DNA of 64,000 bases, taken from NCBI GenBank assembly GCA_017412505.1, contig JAFPXN010000112.1, positions 1 through 64,000 of the forward strand, given 5' to 3'. A program made the position numbers and the translations under genes. This DNA comes from Bacillota bacterium (GTDB lineage Bacteria > Bacillota > Clostridia > Peptostreptococcales > Anaerovoracaceae). Position 1 is the first letter of the stretch. Each line of letters begins with the position of its first letter. Below are positions 25,103-32,952 of this stretch, piece after piece. The notes under the pieces are model-generated. The model searched no databases and had not been told where the DNA came from. It saw only the letters and a program-made list of their open reading frames with translations.

Positions 25103-26031
25103 CGGGCACCTCCGAAGAGACTGACCCCCACAGCGTTGTCGCTGCAGAGGCGCGCGTCTCCGAACACGTAATTCTTATCTTTGCAATAGTTTCTCACGAA
25201 CCGGCTGCAGGCAACGCCTCCCGTCACGAGCAGGAAGGCTGCCCCTGTTTCCGCCAGCGCTGCGTCCGCGATGGAGCAGAAACTCTCCGCGATGCGTTCC
25301 ATCGCGAAAAAGGCGGCTTGCTGCTGCGACAGCTGCCCGGCGATTTTCGGCGATTTCAGCTGCGTTTCCAGCCCGGACAGGTTCAGATACGTTTTCTGCG
25401 CAAAAACGCGGGAAAACGGGTTTTTAAGGCCTTCTGGGGCATATCCGCAGGCCAGGTCGTCTATCGACTTTCCCGCCGGGAACGGATAGCCGAGATCCAC
25501 GCCCATGCGGTCCAGCAGCTGCCCGTAGGAAATATCCTTCGTTCCGCCGCAGATGCGGCAGCTGCCGTCCGGTTCGCGCAGCACGAGCTCCAGCGTCCCG
25601 CCGGAAAGATGCGCGCACAGCAAGGTCTGTCCGCTGTCCGGACCGGCGTCCGAACCGTAAGCGGCAGCCCGGATGTGTCCTTCCTGATGCGAGCAGAACA
25701 GCAATTTTGCGCCCGTCTGCGCCGCCAGGATCCTCGCGGCGTTCACACCGGCCGTAAAGACCGGCATGTACGAGCCTTCCTGGGCCCGCGGCCGGTCGCT
25801 GACGGCGACGGCCTTCAGCTCCGCGCCGAAGCGGGGAAGAACCCGTTCCAGCAGCACCGGCAGGTTGTTCCAGTGCTGGAACAGCGCGTCCGACTGCCGC
25901 AGCCCCTTTTCGCCGGACTTCACCGTCAGCAGCACGCGCTCGTCTGCCAGGATCTCCCGGGTACGCGCGTCCGTGACCGCAACGGAAGTCGTATAGTTGC
26001 TGGTATCCAGGCCGAGGACGAGATCACGCAT
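25093..26031 (-). CDS. Kae1/TsaD-like (peptidase M22 family) protein
   Basis: 312 residues. ASKHA-fold protein with an N-terminal GLDTSNYTTSVAV phosphate-binding strand-turn and the SHQEGH segment that keeps the HxxxH metal pair of TsaD (HMEGH). It lacks parts of the usual TsaD sequence and is shorter, so it is a paralogue, not the tRNA t6A enzyme itself. In many Clostridia this gene sits between nusB and xseA as here, a conserved but unexplained link. Overlaps nusB by 8 and xseA by 10 bases. Function unknown. Confidence 0.85.
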   Translation of the reverse strand: MRDLVLGLDTSNYTTSVAVTDARTREILADERVLLTVKSGEKGLRQSDALFQHWNNLPVLLERVLPRFGAELKAVAVSDRPRAQEGSYMPVFTAGVNAARILAAQTGAKLLFCSHQEGHIRAAAYGSDAGPDSGQTLLCAHLSGGTLELVLREPDGSCRICGGTKDISYGQLLDRMGVDLGYPFPAGKSIDDLACGYAPEGLKNPFSRVFAQKTYLNLSGLETQLKSPKIAGQLSQQQAAFFAMERIAESFCSIADAALAETGAAFLLVTGGVACSRFVRNYCKDKNYVFGDARLCSDNAVGVSLFGGARCR

Positions 26032-26446
26032 CGGGAGTCTCTTTTGCCGTCCTGCTTCTGGAGTAATTGCCGAGCACGCCGTTGACGAAACGGCCGGATT
26101 CCTCGCTGCCGAATTTCTTCGCGATGTTGACGGCTTCGTTGATCGCGACTCCTTCCGGCGTCGTTTCTTCCGCGAACGTCATCTCCGCGATGGCCACGCG
26201 AAGCACCGCCAGGTCGACCTTCGCGATGCGGTCCTTATGCCAGTGTTCCGCGTTCGCTTCGATCGCCGCGTCCACCTCTTCCATATGGTCCGCGAAAGCG
26301 CCGTATACGCTGTTCACGTAATTCTTCTGGTTTTCGGGCGGATAGAACTCCAGGAACGCGTCTTTGCATTCCGGAGAGAAGTCGTTTCTCGCTTCCATGG
26401 AGAACAGCAGCTGCATCGCCAGTTCTCTTGCCTGTGATCTTTTCAT
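26024..26446 (-). CDS. nusB: Transcription antitermination factor NusB
   Basis: 140 residues from the ATG at 26446, which overlaps the asp23 stop (ATGA) and begins MKRSQARELAMQLLF, the classic NusB opening; longer in-frame extensions run into asp23 and are rejected. All-helical RNA-binding protein that with NusE/S10 binds boxA and prevents termination in rRNA operons. C-terminal VAINEAVNIAKKFGSEESGRFVNGVLG is diagnostic. Confidence 0.96.
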   Translation of the reverse strand: MKRSQARELAMQLLFSMEARNDFSPECKDAFLEFYPPENQKNYVNSVYGAFADHMEEVDAAIEANAEHWHKDRIAKVDLAVLRVAIAEMTFAEETTPEGVAINEAVNIAKKFGSEESGRFVNGVLGNYSRSRTAKETPDA

Positions 26447-26796
26447 TGTTCCTGTTGATTTCCTTTCGCGTCCGGGTTTCCCGTGACGCCCATGATATGG
26501 ATATTCACCTGGGAGATCTTCGTGTTCGTCAGATCTTCCAGCCGATTCTTGACGTTTTCCTGGATCTTCCACGCCGTGTCCGGGATCTTGGCGCCGAACC
26601 GCACGTTCAGATAGACGTCGATCACCAGTCCCTTGCGGGTCTCGGCGATGCGGACGCCTTTCGTGCCTTCGATCTCCTTGCTCAGCGCGGGCAGCGGCGC
26701 CATCTCGGCTACGCCGTCCGTATGGAGCACCGCGTTCATCGCGCAGACGGCGAAAATCTCCTGCGGCAGTTTTTCTTTCGGGTTCAGATCATCCAT
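26443..26796 (-). CDS. Asp23/Gls24 family envelope stress protein (YqhY-like)
   Basis: 117 residues. Alkaline-shock protein 23 domain: EIFAVCAMNAVLHTDGVAEM opening compressed, then KGLVIDVYLNVRFGAKIPDTAWKIQENVKNRL with the family's alternating strand and helix. In B. subtilis the homologue YqhY lies upstream of nusB and downstream of the acc genes and affects acetyl-CoA carboxylase activity; here no acc genes are present. First gene of an eight-gene operon, with a clear promoter 41 bases upstream. Confidence 0.92.
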   Translation of the reverse strand: MDDLNPKEKLPQEIFAVCAMNAVLHTDGVAEMAPLPALSKEIEGTKGVRIAETRKGLVIDVYLNVRFGAKIPDTAWKIQENVKNRLEDLTNTKISQVNIHIMGVTGNPDAKGNQQEQ

Positions 26797-26836
26797 CTCT
26801 GCATGCCAAAAAAACGGTCAATAAAACACCAATATA

Positions 26837-26865
26837 ATTATACCAAAAAGAGGCCTGTTCTTCAA
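26837..26865 (-). promoter_or_regulatory. Sigma-A promoter of the asp23-nusB-...-tlyA operon
   Basis: On the minus strand TTGAAG (26860-26865), 17-base spacer, TATAAT (26837-26842) preceded by TGG (extended -10). The -35 box lies inside the loop and the spacer in the 3' arm of the mltG terminator hairpin. Confidence 0.8.
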
Positions 26866-26882
26866 TGGAACAAGCCTCTTTG
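26845..26882 (-). terminator. Terminator of the mltG transcript
   Basis: An AGAGGC/GCCTCT stem extended by TGTTC/GAACA, read leftwards ends in TTTTTGG. It overlaps the promoter of the next operon. Confidence 0.8.
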
Positions 26883-26902
26883 TTTCGTTCTGTTTTTCGC
26901 CC

Positions 26903-28012
26903 TTACAGACTGTTCAGATACTCCTGTTTATACTGTTCGAACGTCGCCGCGTCTTCCGCGAAATTGTGCTCGCCGGAGCCGTCTCCCTTCAGCACGTAAT
27001 AGATGTATTCCGTGCTTGCCGGATACAGGGCGCCTTCGATGCTGGCTGCGCCGCTGGAACAGATCGGTCCGACGGGAAGACCCGCGTAGGCGTAGGTGTT
27101 ATAAGGGGAATCGACTTCCAGATCGCTGTAGTAGACTCTGTCCTTCCATTCGCCCAGGGCGTAGAGAACGGTGGCGTCGATCTGCAGCTTCATGCCCATA
27201 TCCAGACGGTTGTAGATGACGGACGCGATCTTGTCCCGGTCCGTCGCCGCCTTGGATTCTCTCTCCACGAGGGATGCCAGGGTCACCATTTCGTGGACGG
27301 TAAGCCCGTTGACGGTGCCGCCGTCCGTGCCGCCGGCTTCCTGCCAAAGCGGCGTAAACACGGTGTCAAACTGGCTCAGCATGCGCTCCACGATGTCGTG
27401 CGCCGCTGCCCCCACAGGCACCCGGTAGGTCTCCGGATACAGGAAGCCTTCCAGGCGGTTGGCCTTCGCCGAGACGGCGCCGCTGGGATCCGCCTCGTTC
27501 GTGACCCCGTTCAGGAACCAGAAGACCGACTCCCAATCCTCCTCGCAGGCTGCGTAGAATTCCTCCGGGCTTGCGATGAGTCCTTCCTCCGCCAGCTTTT
27601 CGGCCGTATCCTTTACGGTGTAGCCCTCCGGAATGGTAAAGCTGACTTCCGCCTTGCGGCCGCTCTGCAGCAGTTCCATGATCTCCGAAGTGGTCATGGA
27701 AGGCGAGAACTGGTAATCGCCCGCCTGGAACGTACCGTCCAGCCCGTTCAGCCTGGATTTCATCTTAAACTTCTTAACATCCGGAATGATGCCGTTGTCG
27801 TACAGGATCTGGGCGATGCTCGTCGTCGTCGATCCGGACGGGATGGTGACGGCGACAGAAGCCGTATCCGACGGATCCAGCGCAACGTCGTAGTTCTTAT
27901 AATCCGTGTAGACCTTGCTCGCGATGATGTAGATCAGCGCGAAGACGACAAGCAGAAGCAGGATGATGAACCCTGCGCCGCCCTTCTTTTTCTTTTCTCT
28001 TTTACCTGCCAT
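26903..28012 (-). CDS. mltG: Endolytic transglycosylase MltG
   Basis: 369 residues. Membrane-anchored lytic transglycosylase that cuts nascent glycan strands and sets their length. Basic N-terminus, one transmembrane segment (about 14-31), a LysM-like domain (about 50-120, IPSGSTTTSIAQILYDNGI), a hinge, and the YceG catalytic domain with the active-site Glu250 in SLVERES. C-terminal NTYAYAGLPVGPICSSGAASIEGAL is diagnostic. AAAGGGG precedes the ATG; an extended -10 (TGG-TATAAT at 28056-28061) without a clear -35 may be its own promoter, and a terminator follows the gene. Confidence 0.96.
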   Translation of the reverse strand: MAGKREKKKKGGAGFIILLLLVVFALIYIIASKVYTDYKNYDVALDPSDTASVAVTIPSGSTTTSIAQILYDNGIIPDVKKFKMKSRLNGLDGTFQAGDYQFSPSMTTSEIMELLQSGRKAEVSFTIPEGYTVKDTAEKLAEEGLIASPEEFYAACEEDWESVFWFLNGVTNEADPSGAVSAKANRLEGFLYPETYRVPVGAAAHDIVERMLSQFDTVFTPLWQEAGGTDGGTVNGLTVHEMVTLASLVERESKAATDRDKIASVIYNRLDMGMKLQIDATVLYALGEWKDRVYYSDLEVDSPYNTYAYAGLPVGPICSSGAASIEGALYPASTEYIYYVLKGDGSGEHNFAEDAATFEQYKQEYLNSL

Positions 28013-28055
28013 AAATACCCCTTTGTTTCAGGAAATATAAGATTCCAACCACGGT

Positions 28056-28064
28056 ATTATACCA
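28056..28064 (-). promoter_or_regulatory. Extended -10 promoter candidate for mltG
   Basis: TGGTATAAT on the minus strand, 44 bases before the mltG ATG. No good -35 hexamer is seen, as allowed for extended -10 promoters. Confidence 0.5.
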
Positions 28065-28076
28065 TAAAAACGGCTA

Positions 28077-29147
28077 TCAGCCCAACAGATCCAGCACCTG
28101 CTGCGCCAGTTCTTTCAGTTCCGCCGATTCCCGCCATTTCAGCAGCGACTGCAGAGGATTTTTCAACGCTTCTGCGCCGGGAAGTCCGCTTCCGGTCTCC
28201 GGATCCAGATGATGCGCCAGGCAGCGCAGCATGCGAATGACATGAATCTCTTCCTCATCGTCCAATGCTTCTTCGACCAGGTCCATCCCGGATTCGACGG
28301 TCATCTCTTCCAGCGTTCCGAACGGAGCGGCAAAGTCCTCCGCCGTTTCGACGTTTACGATCGTACTGCGGTACAAAAGGAACGTTCCGATCTTCAGCGC
28401 CGCCTCGCATTCGCCGTATTCGATCATGCAGTAATCCGGAGAACAGTACTCGGCTATACCTTCGAACACATTTCCGTCGCAGTCTGTGACCCGTGTGAGT
28501 TTATCGTCGTAAACGCTCAGGTCTTTCCGGTTCAGCAGCCAGGCGAATCCCTTCGCCGTGCGCAGATCCGGGTCTTTAAAATGATTGCCGGGGTTCCATT
28601 CCAGTGTGGTTTCTGCGAATTGTTCCTCCAGGATCTTCTGCGTTCTGCGGATCGGATCCGCCGCGCTTTTCTCTTTTTCGCCGAGGCTGAGATAAGCGGA
28701 GAACACCTGTGTATGATGCGCTTGCAGATATTCCGTGAATCCGGGGAACCATACGGACGGAGAGACAGCCGCGACGTGGTCGAATTCCTCTGTTTTCGTC
28801 ACTGTCCACAGAGCGAACAGACCTGCCAGCGAGTAGCCGCCCAGATACAGCTTCGCCTCCGGCGCATCCTGCCGCAGGATCCGGACTTGTTCCAGCAGAT
28901 CCCGGAACGTACTCTCAGCACCGCCGCCGAAGCCCTCGTCTCCAAAGACCGCAGGCGCTTCCCACGGCGACAGATCGTTGTTCCAATCCGTTACCTGAAA
29001 CGTGAGCAGACGGAAATCCTTCCGCTCTGTCAAGGCGCAGATCTGTTCGTATTCGCGCTGCAGAAAAGCATTTTCCTGCCCGCCCGTGATCTGGATCAGA
29101 ACGTCTTTCGCGGCCGGGTCCCCGAACCGCATTCCTTGCGTCAACAT
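28077..29147 (-). CDS. Alpha/beta-hydrolase (esterase-like) fused to a small beta-rich domain and helical tail
   Basis: 356 residues. Residues about 1-205 look like an alpha/beta hydrolase of the esterase D type: GGYSLAG at 103-109 with nucleophile Ser106, a SPSVWFPGF segment after the next strand, and GNHF with a possible catalytic His189. Residues about 209-270 form a separate module (LSVYDDKLTRVTDCDGN to LLYRSTIVNVE) that I have seen as a free-standing or fused unit in Clostridia and which resembles an Sm-like or PRC-type beta barrel; it is not a named domain to me. Residues 280-356 are helical. No signal peptide. Last gene of a leftward operon, three bases after the VanX-like gene. Substrate unknown. 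Confidence 0.65.
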   Translation of the reverse strand: MLTQGMRFGDPAAKDVLIQITGGQENAFLQREYEQICALTERKDFRLLTFQVTDWNNDLSPWEAPAVFGDEGFGGGAESTFRDLLEQVRILRQDAPEAKLYLGGYSLAGLFALWTVTKTEEFDHVAAVSPSVWFPGFTEYLQAHHTQVFSAYLSLGEKEKSAADPIRRTQKILEEQFAETTLEWNPGNHFKDPDLRTAKGFAWLLNRKDLSVYDDKLTRVTDCDGNVFEGIAEYCSPDYCMIEYGECEAALKIGTFLLYRSTIVNVETAEDFAAPFGTLEEMTVESGMDLVEEALDDEEEIHVIRMLRCLAHHLDPETGSGLPGAEALKNPLQSLLKWRESAELKELAQQVLDLLG

Positions 29148-29150
29148 TGC

Positions 29151-29807
29151 CTATTTCCTCAGATAATCCGCCGAGACGGGAAATTCGAAATACGTATCCG
29201 GATACGGTTCGTCCTTCAGCGTAAAATGCCACCACTCGCAGTCGTAAGGAACAAACCCGCTTCGTACCATGACGTTCTGCAGCAGCATGCGGTTTTCGTA
29301 CTGTTCGTCCGTGACCCCGCGGTAATCCGGATGGGAGAGCTCGCTGAAAAAGTCGAACGGTCCGCCCATATCGACCTCTTTGCCGGTCTTCATATCCAGC
29401 AGCGTCACATCGACCGTACTGCCGCGGCTGTGGCTGGACTTGCTGGCGATATAGCCTTTTTCGAACAGTTCCGTCTTGTTCAGATCCGGGTAGAAATACG
29501 GTTTCATCCGGATATCCGTATCTTCGATGCCCCACAGCACGAAATGGCGCACCGCCCCGGCAGGACGGTACGCGTCGAAGACTTTGATGCGGTAACCGAG
29601 CACGTTCAGCTCGTTCGCAGCAGCTTTCAGGGCTCTCGCCGCTTCCTGCGTGCAGAGCGCAGCCGGTTCTTCATAACAGTCGATGCGGTCGCCGATGAAG
29701 TTGTAGGTGGAATAGTAGCGGATCTCCTGCACGATCGAAGGAACGTGCTCCGCCAGCACGACGAAACCGGAAGGATCCATCGCGGCTTTCTTCTCGAGGT
29801 CGGTCAT
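29151..29807 (-). CDS. D-alanyl-D-alanine dipeptidase (VanX/DdpX family, M15D)
   Basis: 218 residues. Zinc D,D-dipeptidase. All VanX residues are present with a constant offset of ten: Arg81 (VanX Arg71), zinc ligands His126, Asp133 and His194, and catalytic Glu191 in CEWWHF. SSHSRGSTVDVTL is the SxHxxGxAxD signature (Ala replaced by Thr). No signal peptide, so it acts in the cytoplasm. No vanH, vanA or vanRS genes are nearby, so recycling of D-Ala-D-Ala or use as nutrient is more likely than glycopeptide resistance. It lies between the LUD protein and the esterase fusion. Confidence 0.92.
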   Translation of the reverse strand: MTDLEKKAAMDPSGFVVLAEHVPSIVQEIRYYSTYNFIGDRIDCYEEPAALCTQEAARALKAAANELNVLGYRIKVFDAYRPAGAVRHFVLWGIEDTDIRMKPYFYPDLNKTELFEKGYIASKSSHSRGSTVDVTLLDMKTGKEVDMGGPFDFFSELSHPDYRGVTDEQYENRMLLQNVMVRSGFVPYDCEWWHFTLKDEPYPDTYFEFPVSADYLRK

Positions 29808-29810
29808 CGC

Positions 29811-30413
29811 TCAATACCCCAGTTCCTCATCGATCAGAACGACAGTGTAATGCGCGCCTGCGGGCTTGGTCCACAGAACGGACAGATTGCGGCAGATCCG
29901 GTCCGGGCTTTTGCAGTCATAGCAGCGGTCCGCTTTGACGGCGCAGGGCGTTTTCCGGTTCAAACGCTTCGCGTTCAGCGGCGCCGCGACGTTGCGGGCG
30001 CGATGCAGCGCTGCCTCGAAGTCCGGCGCGACCTTGTTTTTGCCTGCGATCAGGAAAACTTCCTCCGGACCGTAGGAGATCGCCGCCACCCGGTTGCCGG
30101 TGTTGTCGATGTTCACGATCTCACCGTGTTCCGAGATGCCGTTCACCGAACTGATATAGACCTGCGCGCGGGTCGCGGCGCTGCGCGTCTGGACGGGGGT
30201 CATCCCCTCCGGCACTTCGTCGTGCCAGTATACCCTATTGTGACCCGCCAGTTTCCCGAACAGGCCCAGTTGATGGACCGTCAGGGAACCGCCGATGCCG
30301 ACGGTCTTTCCGTCGATGCGCGCATCGATCGCTTCCGCTGCCTCCGTTCCGGTCGCGAACGTCAGGACTTCGTAGCCTTTGTTTTCCAGGCTTTTCTTCA
30401 GAACGTCAAACAT
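29811..30413 (-). CDS. LUD domain protein (DUF162, lactate-utilisation type)
   Basis: 200 residues from the ATG at 30413, chosen for the strong GAGGAGGAG before it; longer in-frame starts run into the upstream gene. Single LUD domain: GIGGSLTVHQLGL (about 42-54), VNIDNTGNRVAAISYGPEEVFLIAGKNK compressed (middle), and a C-terminal Cys cluster CYDCKSPDRICRNL typical of stand-alone DUF162 proteins in anaerobes. LUD domains also occur in LutB/LutC of lactate oxidation, but no lutA or lutB is present here. Reaction unknown. Confidence 0.88.
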   Translation of the reverse strand: MFDVLKKSLENKGYEVLTFATGTEAAEAIDARIDGKTVGIGGSLTVHQLGLFGKLAGHNRVYWHDEVPEGMTPVQTRSAATRAQVYISSVNGISEHGEIVNIDNTGNRVAAISYGPEEVFLIAGKNKVAPDFEAALHRARNVAAPLNAKRLNRKTPCAVKADRCYDCKSPDRICRNLSVLWTKPAGAHYTVVLIDEELGY

Positions 30414-30424
30414 TTTCTCCTCCT

Positions 30425-30958
30425 CTATGAAATGATCGTCACGCCGGGCGCGGTTTCGCGTACATAGGGAATGACCTGGCCTTCGTAACGTCTTTCCACG
30501 AAGACGATCAGTCCGCTGACGTCTTTGCTGACAAATCCGATGCATTCTCCGTAGATGCGCACGAACGCCAGGTTGTCCCAGGCGATCCGCACGACCTGTT
30601 CATCCTCTTTGTTCAATTCCACGCCGTTCTCGTCCAGCGTCAGGATCGACGTTCTTTTGTCGTCCATCATCCGCTTTCTGAGTTTTTTCAAAGCGGAATA
30701 ATACGCGATATCGAAAACGAACAGGACAGCCAGAAGCGCCATCAGCACTTTTGTAAGCGTATCCGAACCCCAGGCGATGGTCATCGCGGCCATGATCACG
30801 AACATGACCGCCGCGGCGATGCCCAGCAGCTTATAAGTCTGGAGCATGTTTTCCACCTTGCGGCCCGGTTTCTTCAACAGGCTGCGGTACTGCGCCATCA
30901 TGTTGACTGCGTCCGTATAAAACGCGTCGCTTCCGTTATGATCGATCAGGATCTGCAT
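30425..30958 (-). CDS. YcxB-like two-helix membrane protein
   Basis: 177 residues. A soluble N-terminus, two closely spaced transmembrane segments (about 45-62 and 70-87), and a C-terminal domain (about 100-177) of the YcxB type, ILTLDENGVELNKEDEQVVRIAWDNLAFVRIYGECIGFV compressed, a PH-like fold. Small membrane proteins of this kind have no known function. Its stop is eleven bases before the LUD gene's ATG, on that gene's ribosome-binding site. Identification is by layout and the W-x-x-L/I-x-x-I-x-E/Y pattern. Confidence 0.65.
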   Translation of the reverse strand: MQILIDHNGSDAFYTDAVNMMAQYRSLLKKPGRKVENMLQTYKLLGIAAAVMFVIMAAMTIAWGSDTLTKVLMALLAVLFVFDIAYYSALKKLRKRMMDDKRTSILTLDENGVELNKEDEQVVRIAWDNLAFVRIYGECIGFVSKDVSGLIVFVERRYEGQVIPYVRETAPGVTIIS

Positions 30959-30984
30959 ATCTTATTTTCCTACTTGTAAATGAT

Positions 30985-31707
30985 TTATAACTTTTTTCGA
31001 ATGATCCGGGGAAAACACGTGCTCAGATACTGCCCGCACTGCTGGCAGTCCGAAATGGCCGGCGCCTCTTCGTCCGGTACGGTATCCCAGCCTTTCCCTG
31101 TATAATATTCCGGCACTTTCGCACAGCCCCAGATCTCTTTTGCACCGAGGCGCTTCGCTTCCTTCAGAGCGGTCTTCATCAGGGCTTTGCCGATACCCTC
31201 CTTGCGCCAGCCGTCCTTTACGGCCAGGTCTTTCAGGATGAAACGTCCATCTTTCTCCTGCAGTACGGCGCCGCCCAGCAGTTCTCCGTATCCGGCTGTG
31301 CAGGCCCACATCTTCCGCACGCCTTCCGGAGGAAACGCTTCGATCTTCACGTCCAATCCGCATTCTTGGAAGAGCAAGCTCAGCGCGTGATAATCCTCCG
31401 TTTCGTCGATCTGCGGCCTTCCTTCCGGAAGTTTGCCGTCCGGAAGCCCTTCCTGATACAGACGGTTCACCTTCTGCTGCGCGTCCAGCGCGATATGCTT
31501 CCGCCGCAGCGCGTCCCGGTCCGCCAGGACCGCCAGCATCTCGTCCGCGAATTCTTCAGGCGGAACCAGGCCCGCCCGGCTGACGTAGGCGATCATGCGC
31601 CGGGATGTGTATTCCGTACGCATCTGTTCCGCGACGAGACCGGCGAACTCGGACGGATACCCTTTGCGGATCATCAGGGCATAGAGTTCTTCGCTGCGTT
31701 TTTCCAT
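30985..31707 (-). CDS. GNAT acetyltransferase with an unassigned N-terminal domain
   Basis: 240 residues from the ATG at 31707, one base after the nitroreductase stop, indicating coupled translation. Residues about 1-95 are a helical module (EEFADEMLAVLADRDALRRK and so on) that I do not recognise as a named domain. Residues about 110-225 are the GNAT fold, with ILKDLAVKDGWRKEGIGKAL containing the acetyl-CoA loop RKEGIG. The C-terminus CQQCGQYLSTCFP has three Cys in CxxC-x5-C spacing, which may bind zinc. Similar GNATs in Clostridia carry the same tail (recollection, not checked). Substrate unknown. Confidence 0.8.
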   Translation of the reverse strand: MEKRSEELYALMIRKGYPSEFAGLVAEQMRTEYTSRRMIAYVSRAGLVPPEEFADEMLAVLADRDALRRKHIALDAQQKVNRLYQEGLPDGKLPEGRPQIDETEDYHALSLLFQECGLDVKIEAFPPEGVRKMWACTAGYGELLGGAVLQEKDGRFILKDLAVKDGWRKEGIGKALMKTALKEAKRLGAKEIWGCAKVPEYYTGKGWDTVPDEEAPAISDCQQCGQYLSTCFPRIIRKKL

Positions 31708-31708
31708 C

Positions 31709-32263
31709 TTATGCTTCGCTTTCATCCAGCAGAAGGATGTCATCCATGGACAGCCTCGGCCGCTGCTCCGGCGATTCCGCGCCGTAACCGACTGTCAGAA
31801 TACCGCTGACGTAGTAATCGTCCGATATGCCAAGCGCTGTGCGCATCTCCCTCTGGTCGAACCAGCCGGTCCAGCAGGTGTTCAGGCCCATGTGCTGCGC
31901 CTGCAGGATCATGAAGGACACGGCAATGGCCGTATCGCGGATGACGAGCTTGATCAGGTTCGAAGCGCCGGTCTCCGTGGTATCTTCGGGCACGGCATAT
32001 TCGGCAGATCTGCTCTTCATGTCCGCAAGGCAGGCGATAAAAACAGGCGCCTCCATCATCCACTGCTGGTCGTGATCGGCCTTGACGATGGGCATTTTTC
32101 TGGCTTTGTCCCGGATCACCATAAAGCGCCAGGGCTGCGTATTGCTGCCGGACAGCGACAGCCTGCCCGCTTCCAGGATCTCCATGACCTGCTCTTTCGT
32201 AACGTCTTTCTCCAGATACCGGCGGACGCTGCGTCTTTCCGCGATCTCTTTCATGATGCTCAT
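31709..32263 (-). CDS. Nitroreductase family FMN oxidoreductase
   Basis: 184 residues from the ATG at 32263, chosen because AGGAGG lies eight bases upstream. Starts MKEIAERRSVRRYLE after three residues, with RRSVRRY contacting FMN phosphate. Then SGSNTQPWRFMVIRD (about 39-53) and a C-terminal GYGAES strand. Reduces nitro, quinone or enone substrates with NAD(P)H. No extra ferredoxin domain. First gene of the operon nitroreductase-GNAT-YcxB-LUD-VanX-esterase. Confidence 0.92.
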   Translation of the reverse strand: MSIMKEIAERRSVRRYLEKDVTKEQVMEILEAGRLSLSGSNTQPWRFMVIRDKARKMPIVKADHDQQWMMEAPVFIACLADMKSRSAEYAVPEDTTETGASNLIKLVIRDTAIAVSFMILQAQHMGLNTCWTGWFDQREMRTALGISDDYYVSGILTVGYGAESPEQRPRLSMDDILLLDESEA

Positions 32264-32287
32264 GATCTTGCCTCCTGTATTCGTTTC

Positions 32288-32321
32288 AAAAAAGGCGGAA
32301 AGCAATCCCTTGCCTCCCGCC
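32288..32321 (-). terminator. Terminator of the yajC/secDF-to-efp block
   Basis: On the minus strand GGCGG pairs with CCGCC and inner GCAA with TTGC, followed by T6 (plus-strand A6 at 32288-32293). It lies about 40 bases after efp. Confidence 0.7.
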
Positions 32322-32358
32322 GTACGTGTTCGTATCGTAGATCCGTTATAAAGTTAGA

Positions 32359-32922
32359 TCAACCCTTGGATCTGCCCAGATAAGAACCGTCTCTGGTATC
32401 GATCTGGATCATTTCGCCTTCTTCGATGAAGATGGGCACCTGAACGGTCGCGCCGGTCTCGACGACAGCGTTCTTCGTGACGTTCGTGGCGGTATCGCCT
32501 TTGACGCCCGGTTCGGTCTCGATGACCTTCAGGTCGACAAAGTTCGGCGCTTCCACGAGGAAGGGCTTTTCCTTGAAGAAGGAAACGGTGACTTCGTCGT
32601 TCTCACGGATGTACTTGATGGCGTCTTCCACGATGTCCTGCGTGAACGGGACCATGTCGAACGTATCCGGATCCATGAAGTAATACAGTTCGCCGTCGTT
32701 GTAGGAATAGGTCATCTTCTTGCGGTCGATGTGGGCCTGTTCGAACTTATCGCTCGGGTTGAACGCTTCTTCACGGGTGGCGCCGGTGAGGATGTTTCTG
32801 TACTTGGTGCGCACGAAAGCAGCGCCCTTGCCGGGCTTAACGTGCTGGAAGGAGATGACGACGTGGGGTTCGCCGTTGATCTCGAAGGTAATGCCGTTTC
32901 TGAAATCGCCTGCGGTAATCAT
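32359..32922 (-). CDS. efp: Translation elongation factor P
   Basis: 187 residues, full length. Relieves ribosomes stalled at polyproline. Three beta-barrel domains; the tip loop is [14 protein letters not shown] with Lys32 in the position that is 5-aminopentanolylated in B. subtilis, in contrast to the Lys34 beta-lysylation loop of E. coli. No efpI/ymfI-type modification gene is recognised in the window. GGAGGAAAAC precedes the ATG. Last gene of the long leftward block and directly behind pepP, the usual pepP-efp order in Bacillota. Confidence 0.97.
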   Translation of the reverse strand: MITAGDFRNGITFEINGEPHVVISFQHVKPGKGAAFVRTKYRNILTGATREEAFNPSDKFEQAHIDRKKMTYSYNDGELYYFMDPDTFDMVPFTQDIVEDAIKYIRENDEVTVSFFKEKPFLVEAPNFVDLKVIETEPGVKGDTATNVTKNAVVETGATVQVPIFIEEGEMIQIDTRDGSYLGRSKG

Positions 32923-32952
32923 TGGTTCTGTTTTCCTCCAAATTTATAAAGA

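Noticed and set aside
29151..29807. Vancomycin resistance cluster
   Set aside because: Only a VanX-like dipeptidase is found; vanH, vanA and vanRS homologues are absent.
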